A stretch of 41,631 bases of DNA from Bacteroidota bacterium (lineage in GTDB: Bacteria; Bacteroidota; Bacteroidia; Bacteroidales; VadinHA17): the NCBI GenBank assembly GCA_030618105.1, contig JAUXED010000009.1:1-41631 (forward strand), given 5' to 3'. The notes under the pieces are model-generated. The model was not told the DNA's origin. It saw only the letters and a list, made by a program, of their open reading frames with translations, and made no database searches. The position numbers and the translations under genes are program-made. Position 1 is the stretch's first letter; each line of letters opens with the position of its first letter. This document shows, piece after piece, positions 1 through 9,095 of this stretch.

Positions 1-181
1 TTGGATCAACCACATAAGAATCTGTTGTAAAAGCAATCTCTTCGTCTGCTCCGGGAAGACATGCAGAATCAGTCTGTTCGGATAATATTTTATTGGAAAA
101 ATATTTAACAAAAATATCCATGATAAGATCATGGGAAAGTTTTCCACCACTACCATGCCCAAGTAATATGGCTTTTTCCAT
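1..181 (-). CDS. hypE: Hydrogenase expression/formation protein HypE (N-terminal part; truncated by window edge)
   Basis: Reverse complement from ATG at 181 reads MEKAILLGHGSGGKLSHDLIMDIFVKYFSNKILSEQTDSACLPGADEEIAFTTDSYVVDP, the typical HypE N-terminus (LxHGSGG, TTDSYVV). It lies 4 bp downstream of hypD. Not in the supplied ORF track. Confidence 0.93.
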   Translation of the reverse strand, partial: MEKAILLGHGSGGKLSHDLIMDIFVKYFSNKILSEQTDSACLPGADEEIAFTTDSYVVDP

Positions 182-185
182 TTTT

Positions 186-1268
186 CTACACTTTGTTATA
201 TCTGTAATATGCATGGCATGCGCCTTCGTTGGAAACCATACATGCTCCAACCGGGTTTGCTGGCGAACAAGGCTCACCAAACAATTTACAATCAGGAGGT
301 TTTTTAATGCCTTTCAGTATTTCACCGCATATACAACCTCCGGGTTCAATAGTTTCTTCAACTTCAACATTCAGCATTTTTTCCGCATCAAACCGTTCAT
401 ATTTTTTTTTCAGAGCAAACCCGCTATTTATTAAAACACCCAGTCCTCTCCACCAATCATCATGAAGCTCAAAAACCTCATTCATAATTCCCTGAGCTTT
501 TACATTACCTTCGGGTGTAACAACCCTTTTATACTGTATTTCCACTTTTGGCGAGTTGTTTTCATATTGTTTGACAAGCATATAAATAGATTGCAAAATA
601 TCAACCGGTTCAAAGCCGCTTATAACACAACCAAGACCAAATTTATCTGGGATAACTTTGTATATACCTGCGCCTGTTATGGTACTGACATGACCGGGTG
701 CTATGTAACCGTTCAGGTTCACTCCTTCATCAACCAGAGCTTCCATAGCCGGAGGCATAATTTTATGCGAACTGTACAGGAAAAAATTTTCCAGGTTTTC
801 AGCATTTGCTTTTAATATGGCTGCTGCACTTGTTGGGGCGGTTGTTTCGAACCCAATGCCAAGAAAAATTACTTTCTTATCAGGGTTTTTTCTGGCAATA
901 TTCAGGGCATCCAGTGTAGAATATACCATCCGGATATCTCTTCCATTCGCTTTCTCTCTATCAAGAGATGAGGTAGATCCCGGAACCCTTATCAGGTCAC
1001 CAAATGAAGTGATTATGACATTATCAAGACGGCTATAAGCCACAGCTTTGTCAATAAACAAATTACTTGTAACACAAACCGGGCAACCCGGTCCGGAAAG
1101 CAGTTCGATATTATCAGGGAGTAGTGACGGAATTCCAAATTTCCGGATTGCCATGGTATGGCCACCACATACCTCCATAAACCTGACATGTTTTTTAGAT
1201 ATGGAACTGATATAATCTACAAGCCGGGATACAATTTCTTTATTCCGGAATTCTGTTATGTATTTCAT
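186..1268 (-). CDS. hypD: Hydrogenase maturation protein HypD
   Basis: 360 aa with HypD signatures CGGHTMAI, GPGCPVC, GIGFETTAP and a C-terminal Cys-rich segment; located between hypC and hypE. Confidence 0.97.
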   Translation of the reverse strand: MKYITEFRNKEIVSRLVDYISSISKKHVRFMEVCGGHTMAIRKFGIPSLLPDNIELLSGPGCPVCVTSNLFIDKAVAYSRLDNVIITSFGDLIRVPGSTSSLDREKANGRDIRMVYSTLDALNIARKNPDKKVIFLGIGFETTAPTSAAAILKANAENLENFFLYSSHKIMPPAMEALVDEGVNLNGYIAPGHVSTITGAGIYKVIPDKFGLGCVISGFEPVDILQSIYMLVKQYENNSPKVEIQYKRVVTPEGNVKAQGIMNEVFELHDDWWRGLGVLINSGFALKKKYERFDAEKMLNVEVEETIEPGGCICGEILKGIKKPPDCKLFGEPCSPANPVGACMVSNEGACHAYYRYNKV

Positions 1269-1519
1269 ATTTTCTTGCTCTGCTCTTCCCTGTCCATTTC
1301 CTTATTTATCTCTTCCAATTCCTCAAATAATGCAAGGGTTTCAGCTGCATCAGCGGCGCTGATCTTCTGTAATGCAAATCCGGTATGAAGCAGAACATAA
1401 TCGCCAATCTCAACATCATCAAGCATTTGCAAACTGGCATTTACAATTGTTTCACCAACAGCAACCCTTGCCATTTCTCCATTAATTTCAACAATTTTTG
1501 CCGGCACACTTAAACACAT
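1265..1519 (-). CDS. hypC: HypC/HybG/HupF family hydrogenase assembly chaperone
   Basis: 84 aa starting MCLSVPAKI, the HypC hallmark. 4-bp overlap with hypD and 10-bp overlap with hypF. Confidence 0.97.
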   Translation of the reverse strand: MCLSVPAKIVEINGEMARVAVGETIVNASLQMLDDVEIGDYVLLHTGFALQKISAADAAETLALFEELEEINKEMDREEQSKKI

Positions 1520-3771
1520 CTTAATTCCCTCCTTTTTGATGCAATTACCAGTTGTCCTAAAGCTATTCCACCATCATTTGCCGGGATTGCCCCCGGAGTA
1601 TACACATGGTAATTCTCTTTTGTTAATTTATTTTCAATGTTCTCAAGTAAATATCTGTTTTGAAATGTTCCTCCTGAGAGAACCACTTTACTGATACCTG
1701 ATTTTTTCCTTATTTTATTTGCTGCGGCAAAAATAATAGAAATAACTGTATTATGGAATTTTGCCGATATTTCCCCGACGGGTATCCCATTAATAATATC
1801 ATTCACTATCTCTTTTATCATTACCTCAACTTCAATTGTCTTCCCCATTTCGAAAGAATAGGAATCGGTACAATTATTATCAATAAGTGATTCAAGACGC
1901 ATCGGTGCTTCAGCATGGAAACCTGAACAAGTGCAAACATCCAGAATAGCAGCTACCGTATCAAATAGCCGCCCTGAACTGGAAGTTAAAGGACAATTTA
2001 TATTTTTATTGATCATCCGGATTATATCCTCTGCATTCTTTTGAACCAGGTTTCTAACAAAAGGAATATTCAATTTAAAAAGATCTGATCCGTATATTCT
2101 ATTTAAATACGCTACCCCCATCCTCCATGGTTCAAGAGTTGCTTTATCACCACCAGGCATTGGAATATATGAGAAATGAGTAACTCTCTCATAATCTTCC
2201 AGGTCACAAATAAAAAATTCGCCACCCCAAATATTGTTATCATCACCAAGACCAATTCCATCGAACCCAACTCCTATCACTTTTTCATCAAGGTTATGCT
2301 CTGCCATACAGGCAGCAATATGTGCATGGTGATGCTGTACTTTTACTACAGGCAAGCCAGAGTCAATAGCATATTTTGTTGAAAGATACTCGGGGTGAAG
2401 GTCACAAACTATCAAAGCCGGATCGACACGAAACAGCTTTTTCTGTTTTTCGATCGATTCACAATAAAATTCATAGGTTTCCCAATTCTTTAGGTCTCCT
2501 ATATACTGGCTCAGAATTGCCTGGTTTCCCTTGCCAAGGCAAAAAGTATTTACCAATTCTGCACCACACGCCATAATTCCGTTCACATTCAGTGTCAAAT
2601 CAACAGGTTCGGGCACATAACCTCTTGACCTTCTTATTGCACGAGGAATGTTATTAACCACCAGTTGAACTGAATCATCAACCCTGTTGAATATTTCACG
2701 GTTATAGGTCACCAGGGCATCACTTACCGGGAGAAGTTTTTTTAAAGCTTCCCTGTCTGAGATAATAATTGGTTCATCCAGGATATTTCCGCTGGTCAGA
2801 ACAATAACAGGTGTATTAAGCTTACTAAAAAGAAGGTAGTGAAACGGCATATATGGCAACATCGCCCCCACGGTATCAAATCCCATACTTACACTAAAGG
2901 CAAGATTCTTTTTGCTTTTCATAAGAACTATCGGTCGCCTCCACGACTGCAATAATTCCTGTTCTTCTGCATTTACCATAGCATATTCCCCGAGTGTCTC
3001 TATCCCGTTAAACATAACTGCAAACGGCTTCCCCTCCCTCAATTTGGATTGCCTGAGTTGTTTCACTGCTTTTTCGTTTAAAGCATTACAAGCCATAAAA
3101 TAGCCACCTATTCCCTTAACAGTAACAACCCCACCGTTGTTTATCACTATTGATGTTTTATTAAGAACTTCCTCAAAACTATCTGTTTTTCCATCTTTTG
3201 AGATCAGTTCATACCGTGGTCCGCAGTTCAGACATGCTACAGGCTGGGCATGGAACCGGCGATCCATAACATCCGCATATTCGACAGCACATACATCGCA
3301 CATTTGAAAAACGTTCATGGTAGTTTTATCCCGGTCGTATGGCAGATCTTTAATTATGGAGAACCTGGGACCACAATTGGTACAATTGATAAAAGGATAG
3401 TCAATCCGGTGTGGTTGATTTTTCATATCCCCGAGGCAGGCAGAACAAACTGCTATATCAGGACTTACATCGGTAATTTCATCTGAATCAGATTTACTTT
3501 TAACAATGGTGAATTTTTTAAAATCTTTAGAACTGATCTGTTTAACATTAACCGATTTGATTGTTGATGCGAGTGGTTTTTTCTCTTCCAGGGAAATTAT
3601 AAAATGGTCAATATCAGATCTGTTACCTGTGGCAAAAATCTTAACTCCATCATTCCGGTTTTCAACACTGCCCTTTATATTATGATAATTGGCAATCCTG
3701 TAAACAAACGGTCTGAATCCTACTCCCTGCACCAGTCCCTTTACTGATATTTCATAAGTTCCATTGTCCAT
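1510..3771 (-). CDS. hypF: Carbamoyltransferase HypF
   Basis: 753 aa: N-terminal acylphosphatase domain (VKGLVQGVGFRPFVYRIA), two zinc-finger motifs (CSACLGDM..CTNCGPRF; CDVCAVEY..CLNCGPRY), YrdC-like and Kae1-like domains (VQHHHAHIAACMAEH). Confidence 0.97.
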   Translation of the reverse strand: MDNGTYEISVKGLVQGVGFRPFVYRIANYHNIKGSVENRNDGVKIFATGNRSDIDHFIISLEEKKPLASTIKSVNVKQISSKDFKKFTIVKSKSDSDEITDVSPDIAVCSACLGDMKNQPHRIDYPFINCTNCGPRFSIIKDLPYDRDKTTMNVFQMCDVCAVEYADVMDRRFHAQPVACLNCGPRYELISKDGKTDSFEEVLNKTSIVINNGGVVTVKGIGGYFMACNALNEKAVKQLRQSKLREGKPFAVMFNGIETLGEYAMVNAEEQELLQSWRRPIVLMKSKKNLAFSVSMGFDTVGAMLPYMPFHYLLFSKLNTPVIVLTSGNILDEPIIISDREALKKLLPVSDALVTYNREIFNRVDDSVQLVVNNIPRAIRRSRGYVPEPVDLTLNVNGIMACGAELVNTFCLGKGNQAILSQYIGDLKNWETYEFYCESIEKQKKLFRVDPALIVCDLHPEYLSTKYAIDSGLPVVKVQHHHAHIAACMAEHNLDEKVIGVGFDGIGLGDDNNIWGGEFFICDLEDYERVTHFSYIPMPGGDKATLEPWRMGVAYLNRIYGSDLFKLNIPFVRNLVQKNAEDIIRMINKNINCPLTSSSGRLFDTVAAILDVCTCSGFHAEAPMRLESLIDNNCTDSYSFEMGKTIEVEVMIKEIVNDIINGIPVGEISAKFHNTVISIIFAAANKIRKKSGISKVVLSGGTFQNRYLLENIENKLTKENYHVYTPGAIPANDGGIALGQLVIASKRRELRCV

Positions 3772-3913
3772 TAGTATGGTAATTAAAAATGCGAAGCTAA
3801 ATGAATGTATCGTATTTTCAAAAAATAGAAACCGTTCTACAGTAAAATAATCTTTATGCGTACTAATATATATATAATAGAAATCAATAAAAAACTCTTA
3901 AATTTATTAATTA

Positions 3914-3930
3914 ATATTAATGATTAATAT
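3914..3930. promoter_or_regulatory. 17-bp palindrome in the hypF/hoxF divergent intergenic region (candidate regulator site)
   Basis: ATATTAAT-G-ATTAATAT, perfect 8-bp arms around one central base, in the 270-bp divergent intergenic region. The region is very AT-rich, so chance occurrence is possible. Confidence 0.35.
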
Positions 3931-3958
3931 CACTATATCACAGAATTAACATTTATCA

Positions 3959-3989
3959 TTTGCATATAAATATAATGGTGTTATTTTTA
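3959..3989 (+). promoter_or_regulatory. Candidate Bacteroidetes-type promoter for hoxFUYH
   Basis: TTTG (3959-3962), 19-nt spacer, TATTTTTA (3982-3989; 7/8 match to the TAnnTTTG -7 element), about 50 nt upstream of the hoxF start. Confidence 0.45.
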
Positions 3990-4041
3990 GCTGTTAATTA
4001 TTTCACAATAAGGATAACAATTATTTCAAGCTATTAAAATT

Positions 4042-5844
4042 ATGGAAAACAATACGGTACATTCTGCAATAAGGAAATACAATCAGGATAAGACGAGGTT
4101 GATGGATATCCTTATTGAGATACAAGACAACGAGAATCATATTTCTGATGATGCTGTCAGGATAATTTCAGAAAAACTGGGATTATCTATAGTTGATGTA
4201 GAGCAGACCATTTCTTTCTATCACTTCCTGTCAAAAGAGTCTTTGGGGAAGTACACAATATATTTGAACAATAGTGTAATTTCAAATATGAAGGGCAGAC
4301 AAATAGTTGCTGAAACTTTTGAGAATGAAGCTGGTTGTAAATTTGGTGAAGTAACCGAAGATGGAATTATTGGCTTATTTGACACTGCCTGTATTGGAAT
4401 GAGTGACCAGGAACCTGCAGCTTTGATTAACGGCAGTGTTTTTATACACCTCACTTCTTTCAGGGTAAAGAAAATTGTACGTGATATGCGAGCTGGTAAA
4501 GATGTGAAAAAAATGCACACTTCATATTTAGGTGACGGGCAAAACAAATCTGAATATCTCAATTCTGTTGTCCGGAATAATATTATGAGGATGGGACCTG
4601 TATTAAGTGATGATTATAATCCCGGAACAATTATAATGAAAAACCTGGCACAATTAACTCCTGAGCAGGTAATTGAGGAGATTAAAACATCAAATATCAG
4701 AGGGCGTGGAGGGGCTGGTTTTCCTACAGGTTTGAAATGGGAATTTTGCCGGAAAGCCAAAGGAGATAAAAAATATGTTCTCTGTAATGCAGATGAGGGA
4801 GAACCGGGGACTTTCAAAGACAGGGTAATACTAACCGAAAGACCAAAACTTTTATTTGAAGGAATGGTCATTGCCGGATATTCCATCGGAGCAACAGAAG
4901 GCATTCTTTATCTCAGGTATGAATACAAATATCTTAAGCATTATCTTGAAAATATTCTTGAAGAAGCACGGGAGAAAAATCTGCTGGGCAAGGATATCGG
5001 AGGTATTAAAGGATTCAATTTTGATATCAGAATACAGCTTGGAGCAGGAGCATATATTTGTGGAGAGGAATCAGCTCTTATCGAGTCAGCTGAAGGTAAA
5101 CGTGGAGAACCACGTGACCGGCCTCCATTTCCGGTTGAAAAAGGATATAATGATTGCCCCACCGTTGTAAATAATGTTGAAACTCTTTGTTCTGTAGTTA
5201 AAATCATGCTTAATGGGGGTGAGTGGTACAGTTCACTGGGCACCCGGGAATCTACCGGAACTAAAATTCTCAGTATTTCAGGTGATTGCAGATATCCCGG
5301 AATTTATGAAGTTGAATGGGGACTGTCAATTAATGAAATGCTCGATATGGTTGGTGCAACAGACATTCAGGCAGTTCAGGTTGGCGGACCTTCAGGTTCT
5401 CTCATAGGACCTGAAGAATTCGACAGAATACTTTGCTATAGCGATTTAGCTACCGGAGGATCATTAATGATTTTTAATAACAAAAGGTATCTGTTAAAAG
5501 ATGTAGTTCTTAATTTTACGGAATTTTTTATTGAAGAATCATGCGGTTCCTGCGTTCCATGCAGATCAATGACACCCCTGTTAAAACAAAAGCTTGAAAA
5601 GATACTGAATGGTAATGGTGTAGCAAACGACTTAGAGGATCTGCCAAAGTGGGGCGAATTAATGAAAATAAATCGTTGCGGACTAGGACACACCGCAGCC
5701 AATCCAATACTTACAAGTCTGAAAAACTTCAGACACCTTTACGAAGAAAAACTGGAAAGAGGAAAAGAATATGAAACAGGATTTAATCTGGAACAAGCTG
5801 TAAGTGAGTCGTGTGAAGCAACAAAAAGAGTTCCGGATTTTTAA
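4042..5844 (+). CDS. hoxF: NAD-reducing hydrogenase diaphorase subunit HoxF (NuoE-NuoF fusion)
   Basis: 600 aa. N-terminal NuoE-like domain (FYHFLSKESLGKYTIYL...FDTACIGMSDQEPA), then NuoF-like domain with GRGGAGFPTGLKW (NAD/FMN), AGAYICGEESALIES and ESCGSCVPCR...RCGLG (4Fe-4S). Confidence 0.95.
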   Translation: MENNTVHSAIRKYNQDKTRLMDILIEIQDNENHISDDAVRIISEKLGLSIVDVEQTISFYHFLSKESLGKYTIYLNNSVISNMKGRQIVAETFENEAGCKFGEVTEDGIIGLFDTACIGMSDQEPAALINGSVFIHLTSFRVKKIVRDMRAGKDVKKMHTSYLGDGQNKSEYLNSVVRNNIMRMGPVLSDDYNPGTIIMKNLAQLTPEQVIEEIKTSNIRGRGGAGFPTGLKWEFCRKAKGDKKYVLCNADEGEPGTFKDRVILTERPKLLFEGMVIAGYSIGATEGILYLRYEYKYLKHYLENILEEAREKNLLGKDIGGIKGFNFDIRIQLGAGAYICGEESALIESAEGKRGEPRDRPPFPVEKGYNDCPTVVNNVETLCSVVKIMLNGGEWYSSLGTRESTGTKILSISGDCRYPGIYEVEWGLSINEMLDMVGATDIQAVQVGGPSGSLIGPEEFDRILCYSDLATGGSLMIFNNKRYLLKDVVLNFTEFFIEESCGSCVPCRSMTPLLKQKLEKILNGNGVANDLEDLPKWGELMKINRCGLGHTAANPILTSLKNFRHLYEEKLERGKEYETGFNLEQAVSESCEATKRVPDF

Positions 5845-5864
5845 TAAATAAACAACCTAAAATA

Positions 5865-6560
5865 ATGGCTGATATAATAAATTTTACCATTGACGGAAAA
5901 GAATGCGTAGCTGAAAAAGGCACTTTAATTTTACAAGCTGCTCAGGAAAATGACATATACATTCCGACTTTATGTAATTACGAAGGTGTAAAACCCCAGG
6001 GATCGTGCCGGATTTGTACAATCAAGACCAATGGACAATTTGTTACCGCATGTACAACACCGGTGGCAGATGGAATGGAAATTGAAAATAATACAGAGGA
6101 AATAAACGATCTGAGAAAATCGATAATTGAATTGCTTTTCGTTGAAGGAAATCATTTCTGTCCTGCTTGTGAGATGAGTGGTGACTGCGAACTTCAGGCA
6201 CTTGCCTACAGGTTTCAAATGATGGTTCCCAGGTTCACTTTTCAATTTCCTAAAAGAGAAATTGATGCCCGTAATCCTAAAATATTAATGGATAGTAACA
6301 GGTGTATACGTTGTAAACGTTGCATACGGGCTATCAAAGATGAAAAAGAAAGAAGCATCTTTGCTTTTCACGGAAGAGGTCGGAATATAGAAGTACATAT
6401 TGATCCTGATTTGGGAAGCAAACTTACCGATGAACTTGCAGAAAGATCTGTAACTATTTGCCCCGTAGGAGCAATACTTCCCCGTGAAAAAGGTTTCAGA
6501 ACCCCAATAGGACAAAGGAAATTCGATCATGAACCCATCGGAAGCGAATATAAATATTAG
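5865..6560 (+). CDS. hoxU: NAD-reducing hydrogenase subunit HoxU (NuoG-like 2Fe-2S/4Fe-4S protein)
   Basis: 231 aa with CNYEGVKPQGSCRICTIK...C (2Fe-2S), EGNHFCPACEMSGDCELQ (His/Cys 4Fe-4S) and CIRCKRCIRA...CPVGAI. Confidence 0.94.
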   Translation: MADIINFTIDGKECVAEKGTLILQAAQENDIYIPTLCNYEGVKPQGSCRICTIKTNGQFVTACTTPVADGMEIENNTEEINDLRKSIIELLFVEGNHFCPACEMSGDCELQALAYRFQMMVPRFTFQFPKREIDARNPKILMDSNRCIRCKRCIRAIKDEKERSIFAFHGRGRNIEVHIDPDLGSKLTDELAERSVTICPVGAILPREKGFRTPIGQRKFDHEPIGSEYKY

Positions 6561-6587
6561 GAAACTCAATTTTAAAGAAAATTTGTT

Positions 6588-7139
6588 ATGAGTAAACCAG
6601 TAATAGCAACTGCAACATTAGCCGGATGTTTCGGATGTCATATGTCAATACTTGATATTGACGAAAAGATACTGGATTTGATTGAGCTTGTAGAGTTCAA
6701 TAAATCCCCCATTGACGATATCAAGAATTTTACCAAAAAATGTGATATCGGACTGATCGAGGGAGGATGTTGCAACAGTGAGAACGTACATGTCCTGAAA
6801 GATTTCAGAAAAAATTGTAATACCCTTATATCGCTTGGTGAATGTGCCATCATGGGCGGGTTACCTGCCTGCAGGAATCCTATTCCTATTAAAGAATGTC
6901 TTGAAGAGGCATACCTGAACGGACCAAGTGTTAAAGGACACAATGAATCCGGGATCATACCAAATGATGATGAAATACCAATGATGCTTGATAAAGTCTA
7001 TCCATGTCATGAAATTGTAAAGATTGACTATTTCCTTCCCGGCTGTCCTCCATCTGCTGAATTGATCTGGAATGCATTAACAGCGCTGATCACAGGAAAT
7101 GAAATGGAACTGCCTTACGAGGTCATAAAATTCGATTAA
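6588..7139 (+). CDS. hoxY: [NiFe]-hydrogenase small subunit HoxY
   Basis: 183 aa with GCFGCHMSILDID, EGGCCNSENV, GECAIMGGLPACRN and PGCPPSAELIW, the proximal-cluster cysteines of group 3 small subunits. Confidence 0.95.
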   Translation: MSKPVIATATLAGCFGCHMSILDIDEKILDLIELVEFNKSPIDDIKNFTKKCDIGLIEGGCCNSENVHVLKDFRKNCNTLISLGECAIMGGLPACRNPIPIKECLEEAYLNGPSVKGHNESGIIPNDDEIPMMLDKVYPCHEIVKIDYFLPGCPPSAELIWNALTALITGNEMELPYEVIKFD

Positions 7140-7156
7140 TTATAGAGAAAAAAGCT

Positions 7157-8608
7157 ATGTCAAAAAAGATAACTATTGAACCTTTAACCCGTGTGGAAGG
7201 ACATGGAAAGGTTACTGTACATCTGGACGATAATAACAATGTTACTCAAACCCGGTTACATATTGTTGAATTCCGTGGTTTTGAACGGTTTATCCAGGGC
7301 CGTCCGTACTGGGAAGCACCGGTGCTCGTTCAAAGATTATGTGGTATTTGTCCCGTAAGCCATCATCTGGCTGCTGCAAAAGCAATGGACGTAATAGTTG
7401 GTGCCGGCACAGGAGATGGTCTGACCCCGGTTGCTGAAAAAATGCGCCGCCTCATGCATTACGGACAGGTATTCCAATCGCATGTCCTTCATTTTTTCCA
7501 TCTTGTATCACCCGACCTTCTGTTTGGTATTAATGCCAATCCAACTATCCGGAATATTATTGGCGTTGCTATGGAACACAAAGACCTGGCTGTACAGGGA
7601 GTGATGATGAGAAAATTTGGACAGGAGATAATAAAAGCAACCGCAGGGAAAAAAATTCACGGAACAGGAGCTATCCCGGGAGGTATTAACAAAAACCTCT
7701 CAATCGAAGAAAGAGATCATTTTCTTAAAGGAAAAGACCCCTTAAATGTGGATAAAATGATCGAGTGGTCACTGGGTGCAATTGAATTCTTTAAAAACTA
7801 CCAGTCAAAAAACAGTGAACTAATCGATAACATGGCTGCATTTCCGTCTAACCATCTGAGCCTTGTCAGGAAAGACGGAGCTATGGATCTTTATCATGGC
7901 GTGATAAGAGCAGTTGATGCAAACGGAAAAAAGATACTTCATGATGTTGATCCCCAGGATTATCTCGACTATATCGGTGAAGAGGTGAAATCATGGACCT
8001 ATATGAAATTCCCGTTCCTGACAGAATATGGCAAAGACAAAGGTTGGTACAGAGTAGGCCCACTGGCAAGATTAAATACCGTTGACTTTATACCTTCCCC
8101 TCTTGCCCAGAAGGAATTTGAAATTTATAAAGCTTATACCAAAGGTAAGCCTAATAACATGTCGATGCACACACACTGGGCACGTCTTATTGAAGTACTG
8201 CATTCTGCAGAAATGATGAAGAAACTGCTTAACGATCCCGACCTCCAAAATGATAACCTGGAAACAAAAGGTAATAAAGTTTATGAAGGAATTGGATTGC
8301 TTGAAGCGCCAAGGGGAACATTGTTTCATCATTACAGGATTAACGACCAGGACCTGATTGAAATGGCAAACCTTATTGTTTCAACCACAAACAATAATAC
8401 TCCTATGAATAAAGCTGTTGAGATGGTTGCAAAAGAGCAGATGAACGGTCATACAATTATAACTGAACCCATGATGAATGCTGTTGAAGTTGCCATACGT
8501 GCTTACGATCCTTGTCTGAGTTGTGCCACACATGCCCTCGGAAAAATGCCTCTTGAAATATCGCTGTATAATAGAAATAATCAACTTATTGACCGCAAAA
8601 GAAAATAA
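7157..8608 (+). CDS. hoxH: [NiFe]-hydrogenase large subunit HoxH
   Basis: 483 aa with L1 motif RLCGICPVSHH and C-terminal L2 motif DPCLSCATH, followed by a 24-aa tail (ALGKMPLEISLYNRNNQLIDRKRK), as expected for a protease-matured large subunit. Confidence 0.96.
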   Translation: MSKKITIEPLTRVEGHGKVTVHLDDNNNVTQTRLHIVEFRGFERFIQGRPYWEAPVLVQRLCGICPVSHHLAAAKAMDVIVGAGTGDGLTPVAEKMRRLMHYGQVFQSHVLHFFHLVSPDLLFGINANPTIRNIIGVAMEHKDLAVQGVMMRKFGQEIIKATAGKKIHGTGAIPGGINKNLSIEERDHFLKGKDPLNVDKMIEWSLGAIEFFKNYQSKNSELIDNMAAFPSNHLSLVRKDGAMDLYHGVIRAVDANGKKILHDVDPQDYLDYIGEEVKSWTYMKFPFLTEYGKDKGWYRVGPLARLNTVDFIPSPLAQKEFEIYKAYTKGKPNNMSMHTHWARLIEVLHSAEMMKKLLNDPDLQNDNLETKGNKVYEGIGLLEAPRGTLFHHYRINDQDLIEMANLIVSTTNNNTPMNKAVEMVAKEQMNGHTIITEPMMNAVEVAIRAYDPCLSCATHALGKMPLEISLYNRNNQLIDRKRK

Positions 8609-9095
8609 TCAGAAGAATTCAAAACCGGGAATACTGATCTATGGATACGGTAACCCGGGAAGAGAAGATGATGGCCTCGGCAATGCATTTGTCGAGGCTA
8701 TTCGTTCCTGGATAGAAAAAAATAAGCTTACCAATATTGAACTTGATTCCAATTACCAGCTTAATATTGAAGATGCCGATATGATGGCAAAAAAGGATAT
8801 TGTGTTGTTTGTTGATGCTACCGTGGAACCAATTGATAATTTCTGTATTACTACCGTAAACCCATCAGATTCCCGGGTTGAATTCACTATGCATGCAGTA
8901 TCGCCAGCTTTTGTTCTCGACCTGTGCCAGAAAATATTCGGGAAAAATCCACAAACCTACCTGTTACATATTAAGGGTTACCAGTGGGATTTTAAAGAAG
9001 AATTATCGTTAAATGGCAAGAAAAACCTGAATAAAGCACTTGAATTTATCAAACCATTACTTTCAAATCCTGATTTATTCCATTTACAGACCTAA
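8589..9095 (+). CDS. hoxW: Hydrogenase maturation protease (HoxW-like)
   Basis: Conserved GILIYGYGNPGREDDGLG motif plus a metal-binding Asp (FVDAT) and HAVSP. The ORF track opens at GTG 8523, but the conserved protein begins near 8640. I list TTG 8589 as one candidate start; the true start is uncertain. Confidence 0.85.
   Translation: MTAKENNQKNSKPGILIYGYGNPGREDDGLGNAFVEAIRSWIEKNKLTNIELDSNYQLNIEDADMMAKKDIVLFVDATVEPIDNFCITTVNPSDSRVEFTMHAVSPAFVLDLCQKIFGKNPQTYLLHIKGYQWDFKEELSLNGKKNLNKALEFIKPLLSNPDLFHLQT

Noticed and set aside
93-1388. Plus-strand ORFs (93-434, 229-465, 462-815, 817-1038, 1158-1388)
   Set aside because: They are antisense to hypE/hypD/hypC, which have clear family signatures, and show no recognisable domains.
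4011-4026. GGATAACAATT string resembling part of the lac operator upstream of hoxF
   Set aside because: Only a half-operator match in AT-rich DNA, with no second half-site and no LacI homologue in view; treated as coincidence.
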